Source of the DNA: Pedobacter cryoconitis
GTDB taxonomy: Bacteria; Bacteroidota; Bacteroidia; Sphingobacteriales; Sphingobacteriaceae
Assembly (NCBI RefSeq): GCF_014200605.1
Contig: NZ_JACHCE010000001.1
Span: forward strand, 434,001-498,000
Direction of reading: 5' to 3'
DNA: 64,000 nucleotides
Shown: positions 8,832-17,906 of the stretch, piece by piece
Layout: each line of letters starts with the position of its first letter
Numbering within the stretch: position 1 is the stretch's first letter
Position numbers and translations under genes: made by a program
Notes under the pieces: model-generated
What the model saw: the letters and a program-made list of their open reading frames with translations, nothing else
Databases searched by the model: none
Told to the model about the DNA's origin: nothing

Positions 8832-9153
8832 TTCAGGTAATATTTAATTGTTTCGTCTATGTATTTAATGAAGTAATTAGTTGATGCAATGTTAACGAAA
8901 AAATAGTAAGCGCCCAATAGGTTATATGAAGGTCCTTGTTGATACCATTGCTGTATAAGGGCTGTAATTGGGTTTAATTTTATGTTAATAATATTTTTTT
9001 ATCAATAATGATACATCTGTATTTCAGCAATAATATTATATTTGGAATAGAGTAAGACGCTGTTTAGAAGGTTGGTGGGAAACGTATTAAATAAAAAAAC
9101 TGAAAATTAATACCTATACAATTATATATGAAACCTAACCAAATAATATATAT
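8832..9153. other. Intergenic region with putative promoter for the Gfo/Idh-DUF1080 operon
   Basis: No ORF of note in 322 bases. TATATTTG at 9037-9044 matches the Bacteroidota -7 consensus TAnnTTTG and would direct transcription rightwards, leaving a leader of about 100 bases. I find no good TTTG at the -33 position. The gene starting at 9154 has the AT-rich, Shine-Dalgarno-poor leader usual in this phylum. Confidence 0.4.
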
Positions 9154-10425
9154 ATGCAACCTGAAGAACCAAATTCAAGAAGAAACTTCATTAAAAAAAC
9201 GGCTGTGGGACTGGCCGTATTTTCTATTGTCCCTAGGTATGTCCTTGGTGGAAACGGATTTATAGCACCAAGTGACAAATTAACTAAAGCTGTTATCGGT
9301 GTCGGTGGAATGGGCCGGAACCATTTTCCTTATGATGGTACACAGGTAGTTGCGATTTGCGACGTGGATAAAAGACATCTGGCGCTGGCTTTGCCTATGC
9401 TGGATAAAGGGGTTAAAACTTTTAGTGATTACAGAGAACTGATTAAACTTCCTGAAGTAGATATCGTGCATATTGCTACGCCACCGCACTGGCATGGTAT
9501 TATGTCTGTGGATGCTGCAAATGCTGGTAAAGATATCTGGTGTGAAAAGCCAATGACCCATAGTATCGGTGAGGGGAAAAGGGTAATGGAGGCAGTACAG
9601 CAGCATGGAAGGATCTTTCGTCTCAATACCTGGTTTAGGTTTAAAGATGACTTCTATGGAATGGGTACACCTGTGAAACCTATTAAAAAACTGGTTGATA
9701 GCGGATTGCTGGGCTGGCCTTTAAAGGTTACCGTAGGAAAGCATACTGGATTTGACTGGAAATTTTACTGGGTAGGAAAAGACAATTTACCTGTTGAATC
9801 TGTACCTGCAGAATTAGATTATGAAGCATGGCTGGGGCCGGCACAATATAAACCATACAGTGCACACCGTGTACATCAGACTTTCCGTGGTTACTGGGAT
9901 TATGATGGGGGTGGGTTAAGTGATATGGGGCAACACTATATTGACCCGATTCAATACTTTTTAGGTAAGGATGATACCAATCCCGTTTCGGTCGAAATAG
10001 ATGCACCACAACAACATAGTGATGCCGTTGGTGCCTGGAGGAGAATTACTTATACTTATGAAGATGGATGCCAGATCATTTTAGATGGTGAAGGAAAAGA
10101 TACGAATGTACCTTATATAGAGGGGCCAAAAGGCAAATTATATCCGGGATTTAAGTCGGATATCCCTGATCTGGATAGGAAACTGGCTGGTTTCCCTGAG
10201 CCTGCACCGCAGGTAACCGATTTTTCACAAGCGGTTAAAACCAGACAGCAATTTGCTTTAAATGAGCAGAACGGTTACAGATCATGCAATATCATTAATA
10301 TGGGATTGGTTGCTTTGCGATTGGGGCGCTCTTTAAAGTTTGATCCCGTAAAACAGGTGTTTATAGACGATGATGCAGCTAACAGGTTGCTGAACCCTGT
10401 TTTACGTGCACCCTGGACTATTTAA
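9154..10425 (+). CDS. Gfo/Idh/MocA family oxidoreductase, Tat-exported
   Basis: Protein of 423 residues. Residues 8-14 SRRNFIK followed by a hydrophobic stretch form a twin-arginine signal, so it should fold with bound nicotinamide cofactor and be exported to the periplasm. The Rossmann domain shows VIGVGGMGRNH and the family signature CEKPMTHSIGEG (EKP motif); the C-terminal substrate domain includes DYDGGGLSDMGQHYIDP. The family oxidises or reduces sugar hydroxyls using NAD(P). Members beside DUF1080 proteins are associated with 3-keto-glycoside formation, which I infer here. It is followed after 43 bases by the HEAT-DUF1080 gene, and shares the unusual signal tail IVPRYVLGG with the second Tat enzyme at 13928, suggesting duplication. 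Confidence 0.9.
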   Translation: MQPEEPNSRRNFIKKTAVGLAVFSIVPRYVLGGNGFIAPSDKLTKAVIGVGGMGRNHFPYDGTQVVAICDVDKRHLALALPMLDKGVKTFSDYRELIKLPEVDIVHIATPPHWHGIMSVDAANAGKDIWCEKPMTHSIGEGKRVMEAVQQHGRIFRLNTWFRFKDDFYGMGTPVKPIKKLVDSGLLGWPLKVTVGKHTGFDWKFYWVGKDNLPVESVPAELDYEAWLGPAQYKPYSAHRVHQTFRGYWDYDGGGLSDMGQHYIDPIQYFLGKDDTNPVSVEIDAPQQHSDAVGAWRRITYTYEDGCQIILDGEGKDTNVPYIEGPKGKLYPGFKSDIPDLDRKLAGFPEPAPQVTDFSQAVKTRQQFALNEQNGYRSCNIINMGLVALRLGRSLKFDPVKQVFIDDDAANRLLNPVLRAPWTI

Positions 10426-10468
10426 CGAATTCATTCTTTCTTAACAAACTTCCTAATTATTTCATCTG

Positions 10469-13400
10469 ATGATAAAAAAGATATTTTTTATACTGCTGGC
10501 TGCCGTCCTGTTACAAAATAGCATTTCTGCTCAGGAAAAGGCCGACCAGCGTACCATTACAACCCGAATAGCTGATCTGTATGCGCAATTACCAGCTCAG
10601 AATTCTGAACTGTTAAACGCAGGGATGAAGGAAATCTCCAGTATGGGAGAAGATGGTTATGCGACTATGATCGGTGGTATGGCTGCCGAAGGTAAAGGGA
10701 ATAATGCTTTACTGGAATATGCAGTAGGCGGTTACTCAGCTTATGTGAGTAAAGCAGGCCGTGAAGAGGCGAAAAAAATGAGTATTAATGCCTATTGTAA
10801 AGCTTTAGGTAAATTATCTGATAACCAGAATAAATCATTTATTATCAGTCAGCTGGAATTAGTTGGCGATGATAGTGCTATTTCCTGTCTACAAGGATTT
10901 CTGACCGATGTTCAGCTGGCAGATCCTGCAGCAAGGGCTTTAGTGAAAATCAATTCCCCGGCTTCAAAAAGTGCTTTATTAAATGGTTTAGGTAAAGCAA
11001 ACGGCCAGGCGCAACAGGCAATTGTAAATGCCTTAGGTGATAGCCGTTTAAAAGAAGCTGCAGGGCCTGTTAATGCTTTGGTCGCTACAGCAGATCAGGA
11101 TTTGAAAAAAGTAGCTTTATATGCACTGGCGAATATTGCTGATCCTTCGTCCGAAAAAATAATGACTGCAGAAGCCGAAAAAAGTGGCTTTCAATATGAA
11201 AATACGAACGCAACTGCGTCTGCATTACTTTATACAGAAATGTTGCTTAAAGACGGGAACAACACCTTGTCTGGTCAGATTGCTGAATCCTTTTTAAAAC
11301 AAGCTACGGCAGATAACCAGGTAGGTATTCGTTCTGCTGCACTGAAAATATTGGTGGATAGCCGTAAAAATGAAAGCTCAAACATTCTGATTACTGCAGC
11401 CGGCGATAAAAATATCCAGTACCGTGCTGCTGCATTAAAATTTTCAGCTCCCTATCTGAACCCTGCTTCTGCAGCACTCTGGATTGATAAAATGGAGAAA
11501 TCTGACGCGGTCATTAAAGCAGAAATCGTAACTATGTTAGGGGCAAACCGAACAAAAGAAGCTTTGCCTGCTATACTTAAATTATTGAACAGCAAAGATG
11601 AGCAGGTTAAATTTGGGGCTATCGTTGCAGCTGCAAATATTGGTCAGAGCCAGGTTTTGAATGAACTTTTGCAGGTGATGGGTAAAGGCGATGCAAAGAC
11701 TGCAGAAGTGGTCTCAGGCGCAATTCAAAGAATGAAAGGTGAGGGTATCCCTGCCACTTTAGCACAGGCTATACCGAAGGCAAATCCTGCTTTTCAGATT
11801 GCTTTAGTTGACTTACTGGCCTGCCGCGCAGCAAATGATCAGCTTGCTGCAGTGTCTGTTTTACTTAAAAGTAAGAATGAGAAGGTCAGACAGGCAGCTT
11901 TTGCTTCCTTAAAACAGCTGGTAACCAGTGCCGATCTTCCGCAGTTATTTACATTATTAAATACGACCAGCGATCAGACTTCTTTAACCGCTGTACAGGA
12001 TGCAATTATTGCTGCGAATAAAGGGACAGCGAACAGAGATCAGCAGGCAGATCAGTTATTACAACAAATGAGCACTGCAACTGAAGATAAAAAGCCTTTG
12101 TTTTATAAAATGCTGGCTGGTCTGGGAGGTAAAAAGTCATTAGAAGCAGTTCAGAATGGTTTCAAGACAGGAAATGAGCTCAATCAGAAAGCTGCAATAG
12201 CAGCACTGGCTTTTTGGACTGACAGCGAAGCAGCCAGACCGCTGATTCAGCTGGCAGGACAAACAAAAAATAGTGACTTTGCTAACCAGGCTATTGAAGG
12301 CTATCTGGGCTTAATCAGAAAAGCTGATTATCCTGCGGAGCAGAAATTACTGTTATTGCGTGAGGCGATGAGCCTGGCAAAAACAACTGCACAGCAACAG
12401 GAAATCTTAAAAGATCTGGAAAATGCGAAATCATTTAATTCATTGATTTTTGCCGGGAAATATCTGGATGATCCGGCATTACAGGCCACTGCCGCGAATA
12501 CTGTGATGAATATTGCATTAGCAGATAAATCTTATCATGGGACACTGGTAAAGAGTTTATTGGATAAGACCATGCTTAAGCTAAAAGGGGCAGACGGTGA
12601 GTATCAGAAACAGGCGATCAGAAAATATCTTGCAGAGATGCCAAAAGAAGAAGGTTTTGTGACCATGTTTAATGGTAAAGATCTGACTGGCTGGCAGGGT
12701 TTAGTTGAAGATCCAATCAAAAGGTCTAAAATGGACCCGAAAGCTTTAGCGGCAGCACAGGAAAAAGCAAATATCGAAATGCTGGATAGCTGGCATGTAG
12801 TAAATGGTGAGCTGCTGTTTATGAGTCATGGAAATAACCTGGCTACGATTAAAAAATATGGTGATTTTGAGATGCTGGTAGACTGGAAAATTATTGATGA
12901 TCATAAACAAAAAGGGGATGCCGGGATTTATTTGCGTGGCTCACCACAGGTTCAGATTTGGGATAATGCACGTATAAGTGATGGTGCACAGGTTGGCTCC
13001 GGTGGCTTGTATAACAACCAGGTTAATGAAAGCAAACCTTTAAAAGTTGCTGACAATAAACTTGATGAGTGGAATACCTTCCGTATTTTAATGAAAGGAG
13101 ACCGGGTAACGGTTCATCTGAACGGAGAACTGGTTACTGACAATGTAATTCTTGAAAATTACTGGGATAGAAAGCTGCCAATATTCTCAGAAGAACAGAT
13201 TGAATTGCAGGCACATGGATCTCCGGTGGCTTACCGTGATGTTTATATCAGAGAAATCCCCCGTGCAAAACCATTTGAATTAAGTGCAGCAGAGAAAAAG
13301 GAAGGGTTTAAAGTTCTGTTCGATGGTACTAATATGTATAACTGGATGGGAAATACCACTGATTATGTGATTGAAGATGGAAATATTGCTATCCGTCCGA

Positions 13401-13888
13401 AACCAGGAAAAGGTTCAGGAGGTAATTTATTCACTAAAGATGAATACAGCAATTTCATATTCCGTTTTGAGTTTCAGCTGACTCCGGGTGCAAACAATGG
13501 GTTGGGCATCAGGGCACCGCTTACCGGTGATGCTGCTTATGAAGGGATGGAATTACAAATCCTGGATGACGATGCACCAATTTATAAAGATCTGCATGTA
13601 TATCAGTATCATGGATCAATTTATGGAACTATACCAGCAAAAAGAGGTTTTCTGAAGCCTGTTGGAGAATGGAACTATGAAGAAGTAATTGTGAAAGGGC
13701 CAAAAGTTAAAGTGATCCTGAATGGTACATCAATTTTAGATGCTGATCTCACAGATGCCCGTAAAAATGGGGCTGCCGATGGGCAGAAACATCCCGGTTT
13801 AATGCGTGATAGCGGTCATATTGGTTTTCTTGGACATGGCTCTCCGGTACAGTTCAGAAATATAAGAATCAAAGATTTAGGAAAATAA
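10469..13888 (+). CDS. HEAT-repeat protein with two C-terminal DUF1080 (3-keto-glycoside hydrolase-like) domains
   Basis: Protein of 1139 residues with a Sec signal (MIKKIFFILLAAVLLQNSISAQ). Residues about 40-720 are alpha-helical repeats of HEAT/ARM type, e.g. AGPVNALVATADQDLKKVALYAL and AVSVLLKSKNEKVRQAAFASL. Two DUF1080 (PF06439-type) domains follow: one from about 728 (GFVTMFNGKDLTGWQG) to 935, the second from about 946 (GFKVLFDGTNMYNWMG) to 1138. Both are concanavalin-like beta sandwiches. DUF1080 enzymes cleave 3-keto-glycosides by elimination/hydration, and the two domains could take separate steps or separate substrates; this is inference. Most DUF1080 proteins have one domain of about 200-280 residues, so this size is unusual. 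It is flanked on both sides by Tat-exported Gfo/Idh enzymes in one operon. Confidence 0.85.
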   Translation: MIKKIFFILLAAVLLQNSISAQEKADQRTITTRIADLYAQLPAQNSELLNAGMKEISSMGEDGYATMIGGMAAEGKGNNALLEYAVGGYSAYVSKAGREEAKKMSINAYCKALGKLSDNQNKSFIISQLELVGDDSAISCLQGFLTDVQLADPAARALVKINSPASKSALLNGLGKANGQAQQAIVNALGDSRLKEAAGPVNALVATADQDLKKVALYALANIADPSSEKIMTAEAEKSGFQYENTNATASALLYTEMLLKDGNNTLSGQIAESFLKQATADNQVGIRSAALKILVDSRKNESSNILITAAGDKNIQYRAAALKFSAPYLNPASAALWIDKMEKSDAVIKAEIVTMLGANRTKEALPAILKLLNSKDEQVKFGAIVAAANIGQSQVLNELLQVMGKGDAKTAEVVSGAIQRMKGEGIPATLAQAIPKANPAFQIALVDLLACRAANDQLAAVSVLLKSKNEKVRQAAFASLKQLVTSADLPQLFTLLNTTSDQTSLTAVQDAIIAANKGTANRDQQADQLLQQMSTATEDKKPLFYKMLAGLGGKKSLEAVQNGFKTGNELNQKAAIAALAFWTDSEAARPLIQLAGQTKNSDFANQAIEGYLGLIRKADYPAEQKLLLLREAMSLAKTTAQQQEILKDLENAKSFNSLIFAGKYLDDPALQATAANTVMNIALADKSYHGTLVKSLLDKTMLKLKGADGEYQKQAIRKYLAEMPKEEGFVTMFNGKDLTGWQGLVEDPIKRSKMDPKALAAAQEKANIEMLDSWHVVNGELLFMSHGNNLATIKKYGDFEMLVDWKIIDDHKQKGDAGIYLRGSPQVQIWDNARISDGAQVGSGGLYNNQVNESKPLKVADNKLDEWNTFRILMKGDRVTVHLNGELVTDNVILENYWDRKLPIFSEEQIELQAHGSPVAYRDVYIREIPRAKPFELSAAEKKEGFKVLFDGTNMYNWMGNTTDYVIEDGNIAIRPKPGKGSGGNLFTKDEYSNFIFRFEFQLTPGANNGLGIRAPLTGDAAYEGMELQILDDDAPIYKDLHVYQYHGSIYGTIPAKRGFLKPVGEWNYEEVIVKGPKVKVILNGTSILDADLTDARKNGAADGQKHPGLMRDSGHIGFLGHGSPVQFRNIRIKDLGK

Positions 13889-13927
13889 TTAACAGTCTGT
13901 TTCAAAAGACATTTAAAAGGATAATTT

Positions 13928-15385
13928 ATGATCGAAGAAAAAAAAGACTCAGCTCCTGATAATTCAAGAAGAGACTTTATTAAAAATTCTGCTATTGCTG
14001 CGGCTGCATTTATGATCGTACCGCGGTATGTTTTAGGAGGAAAAGGATTTTTAGCACCGAGTGACCGTTTAATGGTTGCAGGTGTTGGTGTTGGCGGAAA
14101 AGGAGAGAGTAACCTATATAATATATACAAAGGAGGCAAAGCAGATATTGCTTTCCTGTGCGATGTGGATGACAGGCGTGCTGCGGTTTCAGTAAAAAAC
14201 TTTCCTAAGGCAAAATACTATAAAGATTATCGTGAAATGCTCGATAAAGAAGGGAAAAACATTGATGGGGTAGTAGTTTCTACACCAGATCATAACCATG
14301 CAATGATTGCAATGGCTGCCATGCAATTAGGAAAACATGTTTATGTAGAGAAACCTTTGTCACATGATATTTATGAGGCACGCCAGTTAACAGAGGCCGC
14401 AAGCCGTTACCGCGTAGTTACACAAATGGGTAATCAGGGTGCTTCGGGTGATGGAGTGAGACAATTACAGGACTGGTGTGATGATGGTGTTATTGGTAAA
14501 GTACAGAAAGTTTATTGCTGGACTGACCGTCCGATATGGCCTCAGGGAATTCCCTGGCCGGCTAATGGGGGGATAGTCCCAAAAGAACTGGACTGGGACC
14601 TTTGGTTAGGCAGTGCCCAAAACAAACCCTATATTGAAAAACTGGTTCCTTTTAACTGGAGAGGCTGGTGGGATTTTGGGACAGGTGCAATCGGGGATAT
14701 GGGCTGTCATTTGGTTGAACCTCCATTCCGGGTTTTAGGGTTAAGTACACCAATTGATGTGCAATGCAGTGTTGGGAGTGTTTATGTAGATGAATTCAAA
14801 CGCGGATACTTCCCGGATAGCTGTCCTCCTTCAAGTCATGTAATTATGACCTTTGAAAAAACGAAGAAAACAAAAGACAATTTGCAGATACACTGGATGG
14901 ACGGGGGGATTAAACCTGCACGTCCCGAAGAGCTCGGTGCAAATGAAAGCTTTGGAACCAATGGCGTTTTATTTGAAGGGACGAAAGGGAAAATGATGTG
15001 CGATGTTTATGGATCTAATCCAAGGCTTTTACCTTTATCCCGAAATAACGAAGTGCATACCAAACAGAGAATAGAGAGAGTAAAAGGTGGGGTAGACGGG
15101 CACTACTGGCAATGGGTGGAAGCCGCCATTGCTGGTTATGGTAAAATACAGTTAAGCTCTCCATTTGATATTGCAGGCCCACTGACTGAAACACTTTTGA
15201 TCGCAAACCTGGCTATCAGGGGTACAGAAATACAGAAAGCAAAAGCAGGCGGAAATGGTTTTGATTATCCGGGAAGGGATATTAAATTAGTATGGGACAA
15301 ACAAAATTTAAGAGTTACAAATTTTGATGAAGTCAACCAGTATGTGAAAAGAGAATATCGTAAAGGGTGGAGTTTAGGCGTATAA
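13928..15385 (+). CDS. Gfo/Idh/MocA family oxidoreductase, Tat-exported (second copy)
   Basis: Protein of 485 residues with a twin-arginine motif SRRDFIK at 13-19 and a hydrophobic core ending at the PRYVLGG tail seen also in the first Tat enzyme. The Rossmann motif VAGVGVGGKGESN and the signature YVEKPLSHDIYEA (EKP) identify the family; STPDHNHAM follows the usual substrate-side pattern. It belongs to the longer branch (about 450-490 residues) common in Bacteroidota and Planctomycetes. Its likely role is periplasmic redox of a sugar or glycoside. It lies 39 bases after the DUF1080 gene and 10 bases before the cytoplasmic Gfo/Idh gene, so one transcript is expected. Confidence 0.9.
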   Translation: MIEEKKDSAPDNSRRDFIKNSAIAAAAFMIVPRYVLGGKGFLAPSDRLMVAGVGVGGKGESNLYNIYKGGKADIAFLCDVDDRRAAVSVKNFPKAKYYKDYREMLDKEGKNIDGVVVSTPDHNHAMIAMAAMQLGKHVYVEKPLSHDIYEARQLTEAASRYRVVTQMGNQGASGDGVRQLQDWCDDGVIGKVQKVYCWTDRPIWPQGIPWPANGGIVPKELDWDLWLGSAQNKPYIEKLVPFNWRGWWDFGTGAIGDMGCHLVEPPFRVLGLSTPIDVQCSVGSVYVDEFKRGYFPDSCPPSSHVIMTFEKTKKTKDNLQIHWMDGGIKPARPEELGANESFGTNGVLFEGTKGKMMCDVYGSNPRLLPLSRNNEVHTKQRIERVKGGVDGHYWQWVEAAIAGYGKIQLSSPFDIAGPLTETLLIANLAIRGTEIQKAKAGGNGFDYPGRDIKLVWDKQNLRVTNFDEVNQYVKREYRKGWSLGV

Positions 15386-15395
15386 TTTATAAGAA

Positions 15396-16487
15396 ATGTA
15401 TTTAGAAAAAAAGAATCTGCGGGTCCTTGTAGTAGGTTGCGGTAACATGGGGTCTTCCCATGCTACCGCTTACCATACCCTGGACGGTTTTGAAATATGT
15501 GGTCTGGTTTCAACCGGTAACAGCAAAGTCGTATTGAATGAAAAACTGGGTGGTAATTATCCACTTTTCAGTGACTATGAACAGGCACTGAAAACAACTG
15601 CTCCGGATGCGGTCTGTATCTCGACTTATCCTGATACCCATGAGGCTTTTGCAATTAGAGCAATGGAGCATGGCTGTCATGTCTTTATAGAAAAGCCACT
15701 GGCAGATTCTATTGAAGGCGCGGAACGGGTTGCGGAGGCAGCAAAGAAGTTTGGGAAGAAATTGTTAATAGGTTATATTTTACGCTATCACCCTTCATGG
15801 CAGAAATTTATAGAACTCTCTGCCCAAATGGGTAAACCATTAGTGATGCGGATGAATTTAAATCAGCAAAGTCAGGGTGCTAAATGGACAGTCCACCGTA
15901 ATTTGCTGAAGAGTTTAAGCCCCATAGTGGATTGTGGTGTGCATTATATCGATGTCATGTGTCAGATGACCCGGTCAAAGCCTGTTCAGGTCAGTGCTAT
16001 AGGGGCAAGGCTTACGGATGATATTCACAGGGACAGCTATAATTACGGACAGCTGCAAATCCGTTTTGAAGATGGCTCAGTAGGCTGGTATGAGTCTGGC
16101 TGGGGCCCTATGATTAGTGAAACCGCCTTTTTTATCAAAGATGTGATCGGACCAAAGGGATCTGTATCAATTGTGGCTAAGGATGCTGGCAGTGCAGGTA
16201 AATCTGATTCTATAGCTGCACATACAAAAACGGAATCTATTAAAGTACATTATGCCGATTTAGATAGTCATGACCGTTTTGCAAAACAAGACACCTGGGT
16301 TGATCTGACGGATGAGCCCGATCATCAGGAACTCTGTAACCGTGAACAACGTTATTTCCTGAAATCAATCCGGGAAAATATTGATCTGGCTAATTCTACA
16401 AATGATGCGATAAATAGTCTTAAAATTGCTTTTGCATGCGATGAATCAGTAAAAACTGGAAAAATGATAATGCTTTCATTAGCTTAG
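15396..16487 (+). CDS. Gfo/Idh/MocA family oxidoreductase, cytoplasmic
   Basis: Protein of 363 residues with no signal peptide, so it should act in the cytoplasm. The N-terminus LRVLVVGCGNMGSSHATAYH is the NAD(P)-binding Rossmann turn, and FIEKPLADSIEGAERVAEAA carries the EKP catalytic Lys. The C-terminal half has the family beta-sheet with VDCGVHYIDVMCQMT. It follows the second Tat enzyme after 10 bases. A cytoplasmic dehydrogenase next to two exported ones suggests it processes the imported keto-sugar product, for example reducing it back to a normal hexose; this is inferred from position only. Confidence 0.88.
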   Translation: MYLEKKNLRVLVVGCGNMGSSHATAYHTLDGFEICGLVSTGNSKVVLNEKLGGNYPLFSDYEQALKTTAPDAVCISTYPDTHEAFAIRAMEHGCHVFIEKPLADSIEGAERVAEAAKKFGKKLLIGYILRYHPSWQKFIELSAQMGKPLVMRMNLNQQSQGAKWTVHRNLLKSLSPIVDCGVHYIDVMCQMTRSKPVQVSAIGARLTDDIHRDSYNYGQLQIRFEDGSVGWYESGWGPMISETAFFIKDVIGPKGSVSIVAKDAGSAGKSDSIAAHTKTESIKVHYADLDSHDRFAKQDTWVDLTDEPDHQELCNREQRYFLKSIRENIDLANSTNDAINSLKIAFACDESVKTGKMIMLSLA

Positions 16488-16518
16488 CTAAAATTTATTA
16501 CATAAATCCGTTTTTTAT

Positions 16519-17439
16519 ATGCTTGTCTTTGGTACAGAAATGGAGCTGATCACCTTCATTTTTGTGTTATTCGAATGTCTGATATTCTTTTTTCAGTTTA
16601 TCTATTATTTGTGCAGGCCGCAGGATAAAAAAAGACTGTTGTATTTAATATTACTGTTTTTATTGCTGTTTTATAATGTTGGTGCTAACATTTTTCCTGA
16701 TCAGCACATTCCTTTACCAATCATTTTTCAGAATATAATTGCTTACAGCAGTGGTTTTTTGATGGCTTGTTATCTTCCCTATTACTTTTATAAAGTTTAT
16801 AATTTGCAAAAACTGCGTTTTCTTGCACTTTATGGGGTACTTTTATTTGTCGCATTGCCATTTGTAGCCTTTTTTCTGATTGGTTATTCTCTTGATGGAG
16901 ATATAGACAAAGCCAGTGAGCGCGGACTTTTTATACCGATGTTATACGGGGCATATTTTGTCTTTGCCATTTTTAAAGAATTATTTAAGAAGCTCCGTGA
17001 AAATATAAACAGTGAAAATATAATTAGTACCGTCATTGTTTGCTGTGCTGTTTTACCCTGGTCAATTTTACCTGTTGTAGTTTATATGGATAGCAGCCAG
17101 ACCATAGAGGTCCTGGTCTGTAATACCGGCTTCTGTATAATGACTATCATTTTTATCAGGCAGTCTATCATAGAATCAAAAGCTGAATACAAATTATTAC
17201 AGGAAATGAACAAGGCCAATCTTATACAGGAGGAAAGGTATGAGCAGAATTGTAAGTTTTATAATCTGACCACAAGAGAAACCGGAATCGTAAAATTAAT
17301 CGATAAGGGATTAAAATATAAATCTATCGCCGAAGAACTCTTTATTTCTGAGAGAACAGTATCCAAACATGTCCAGAATATTTTTATAAAAGTTGGTGTC
17401 TCTAATAAAGTTGAGCTGATCAATAAACTCAATGAGTAA
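16519..17439 (+). CDS. Membrane-bound LuxR-type regulator (seven-helix sensor plus GerE HTH)
   Basis: Protein of 306 residues. The first about 220 residues contain seven hydrophobic helices (from ITFIFVLFECLIFFFQFIYYL to VLVCNTGFCIMTIIFI), followed by a short helical linker. Residues about 245-305 form a LuxR/GerE HTH (LTTRETGIVKLIDKGLKYKSIAEELFISERTVSKHVQNIF). No receiver or PAS domain is present, so the membrane part is the likely sensor. It starts 31 bases after the oxidoreductase operon, on the same strand; it may be its last gene and its regulator. An alternative ATG lies at 16540. The domain plan is known in Bacteroidota, but ligands are unknown. Confidence 0.8.
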   Translation: MLVFGTEMELITFIFVLFECLIFFFQFIYYLCRPQDKKRLLYLILLFLLLFYNVGANIFPDQHIPLPIIFQNIIAYSSGFLMACYLPYYFYKVYNLQKLRFLALYGVLLFVALPFVAFFLIGYSLDGDIDKASERGLFIPMLYGAYFVFAIFKELFKKLRENINSENIISTVIVCCAVLPWSILPVVVYMDSSQTIEVLVCNTGFCIMTIIFIRQSIIESKAEYKLLQEMNKANLIQEERYEQNCKFYNLTTRETGIVKLIDKGLKYKSIAEELFISERTVSKHVQNIFIKVGVSNKVELINKLNE

Positions 17440-17482
17440 AATTTAAAAACCCTGTTTAAAGGGCATAAATCTATAAAATACG

Positions 17483-17519
17483 TTGTTTTACGTATTCAAT
17501 TTACTTGTTTTTACGTATT
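17483..17519 (+). repeat. Direct repeat TTGTTTTACGTATT
   Basis: TTGTTTTACGTATT (17483-17496) and TTGTTTTTACGTATT (17505-17519) are spaced 22 bases start to start, two helical turns, just downstream of the LuxR-type gene. ATACG also precedes the first copy. A binding site for a dimeric regulator is possible but unproven. Confidence 0.4.
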
Positions 17520-17583
17520 GGGTTTACGCTGTGATGTGACGAGTTTTGTGAATAGGGTATTAACCTCCCGGGTGTGTTTTAGA

Positions 17584-17633
17584 ATACAGGTTTGATTATA
17601 GCTGCTTATAGCTTTTATAATTAAAACCTGTAT
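17584..17633. terminator. Stem-loop after the LuxR-type gene
   Basis: Ten-base arms ATACAGGTTT (17584-17593) and AAACCTGTAT (17624-17633) enclose a second AT-rich pairing (TTATAGC/GCTTTTATAA). The stem is followed by TTATATTTAA. It may terminate the preceding operon, though the T tract is short. Confidence 0.5.
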
Positions 17634-17662
17634 TTATATTTAATCAATTGACTATTTATAAG

Positions 17663-17902
17663 ATGATAAAAAGTTTAGTTTCGGAAATAGAGAGACGGGG
17701 AAGTAAGGCTATAGACAGCTATCCGGGATTTGAATATCCAGTACACCTATTACGTAAATTTATATGTGCGGTAGACATCTTCACCATTTTACTTCAAGAT
17801 GGTAAAATTGTTCATTACAGGGCAGCAGATACTAACCGTTTCAGAAGCTGGCTCATTGCCCATCAGGTAGAAGATATAAAGCCTGAACTGATAGAATCCT
17901 GA
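17663..17902 (+). CDS. Small hypothetical protein
   Basis: Seventy-nine residues from the ATG at 17663 (MIKSLVSEIERRGSKAIDSYP); a TTG five codons earlier at 17648 could also start it. It is soluble, with no signal or membrane segment. One central stretch, FICAVDIFTILLQDGKIVHYRA, resembles a small beta-meander, as if part of a KTSC- or PAS-like mini domain, but I do not recognise it. It ends 4 bases before the stop of the convergent GyrI-like gene. Codon use looks like its neighbours, so it is probably real. Confidence 0.45.
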   Translation: MIKSLVSEIERRGSKAIDSYPGFEYPVHLLRKFICAVDIFTILLQDGKIVHYRAADTNRFRSWLIAHQVEDIKPELIES

Positions 17903-17906
17903 TAAC

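Noticed and set aside
9280..9606. Minus-strand frame of 108 residues
   Set aside because: Antisense to the Tat-exported Gfo/Idh gene; no start context or family features.
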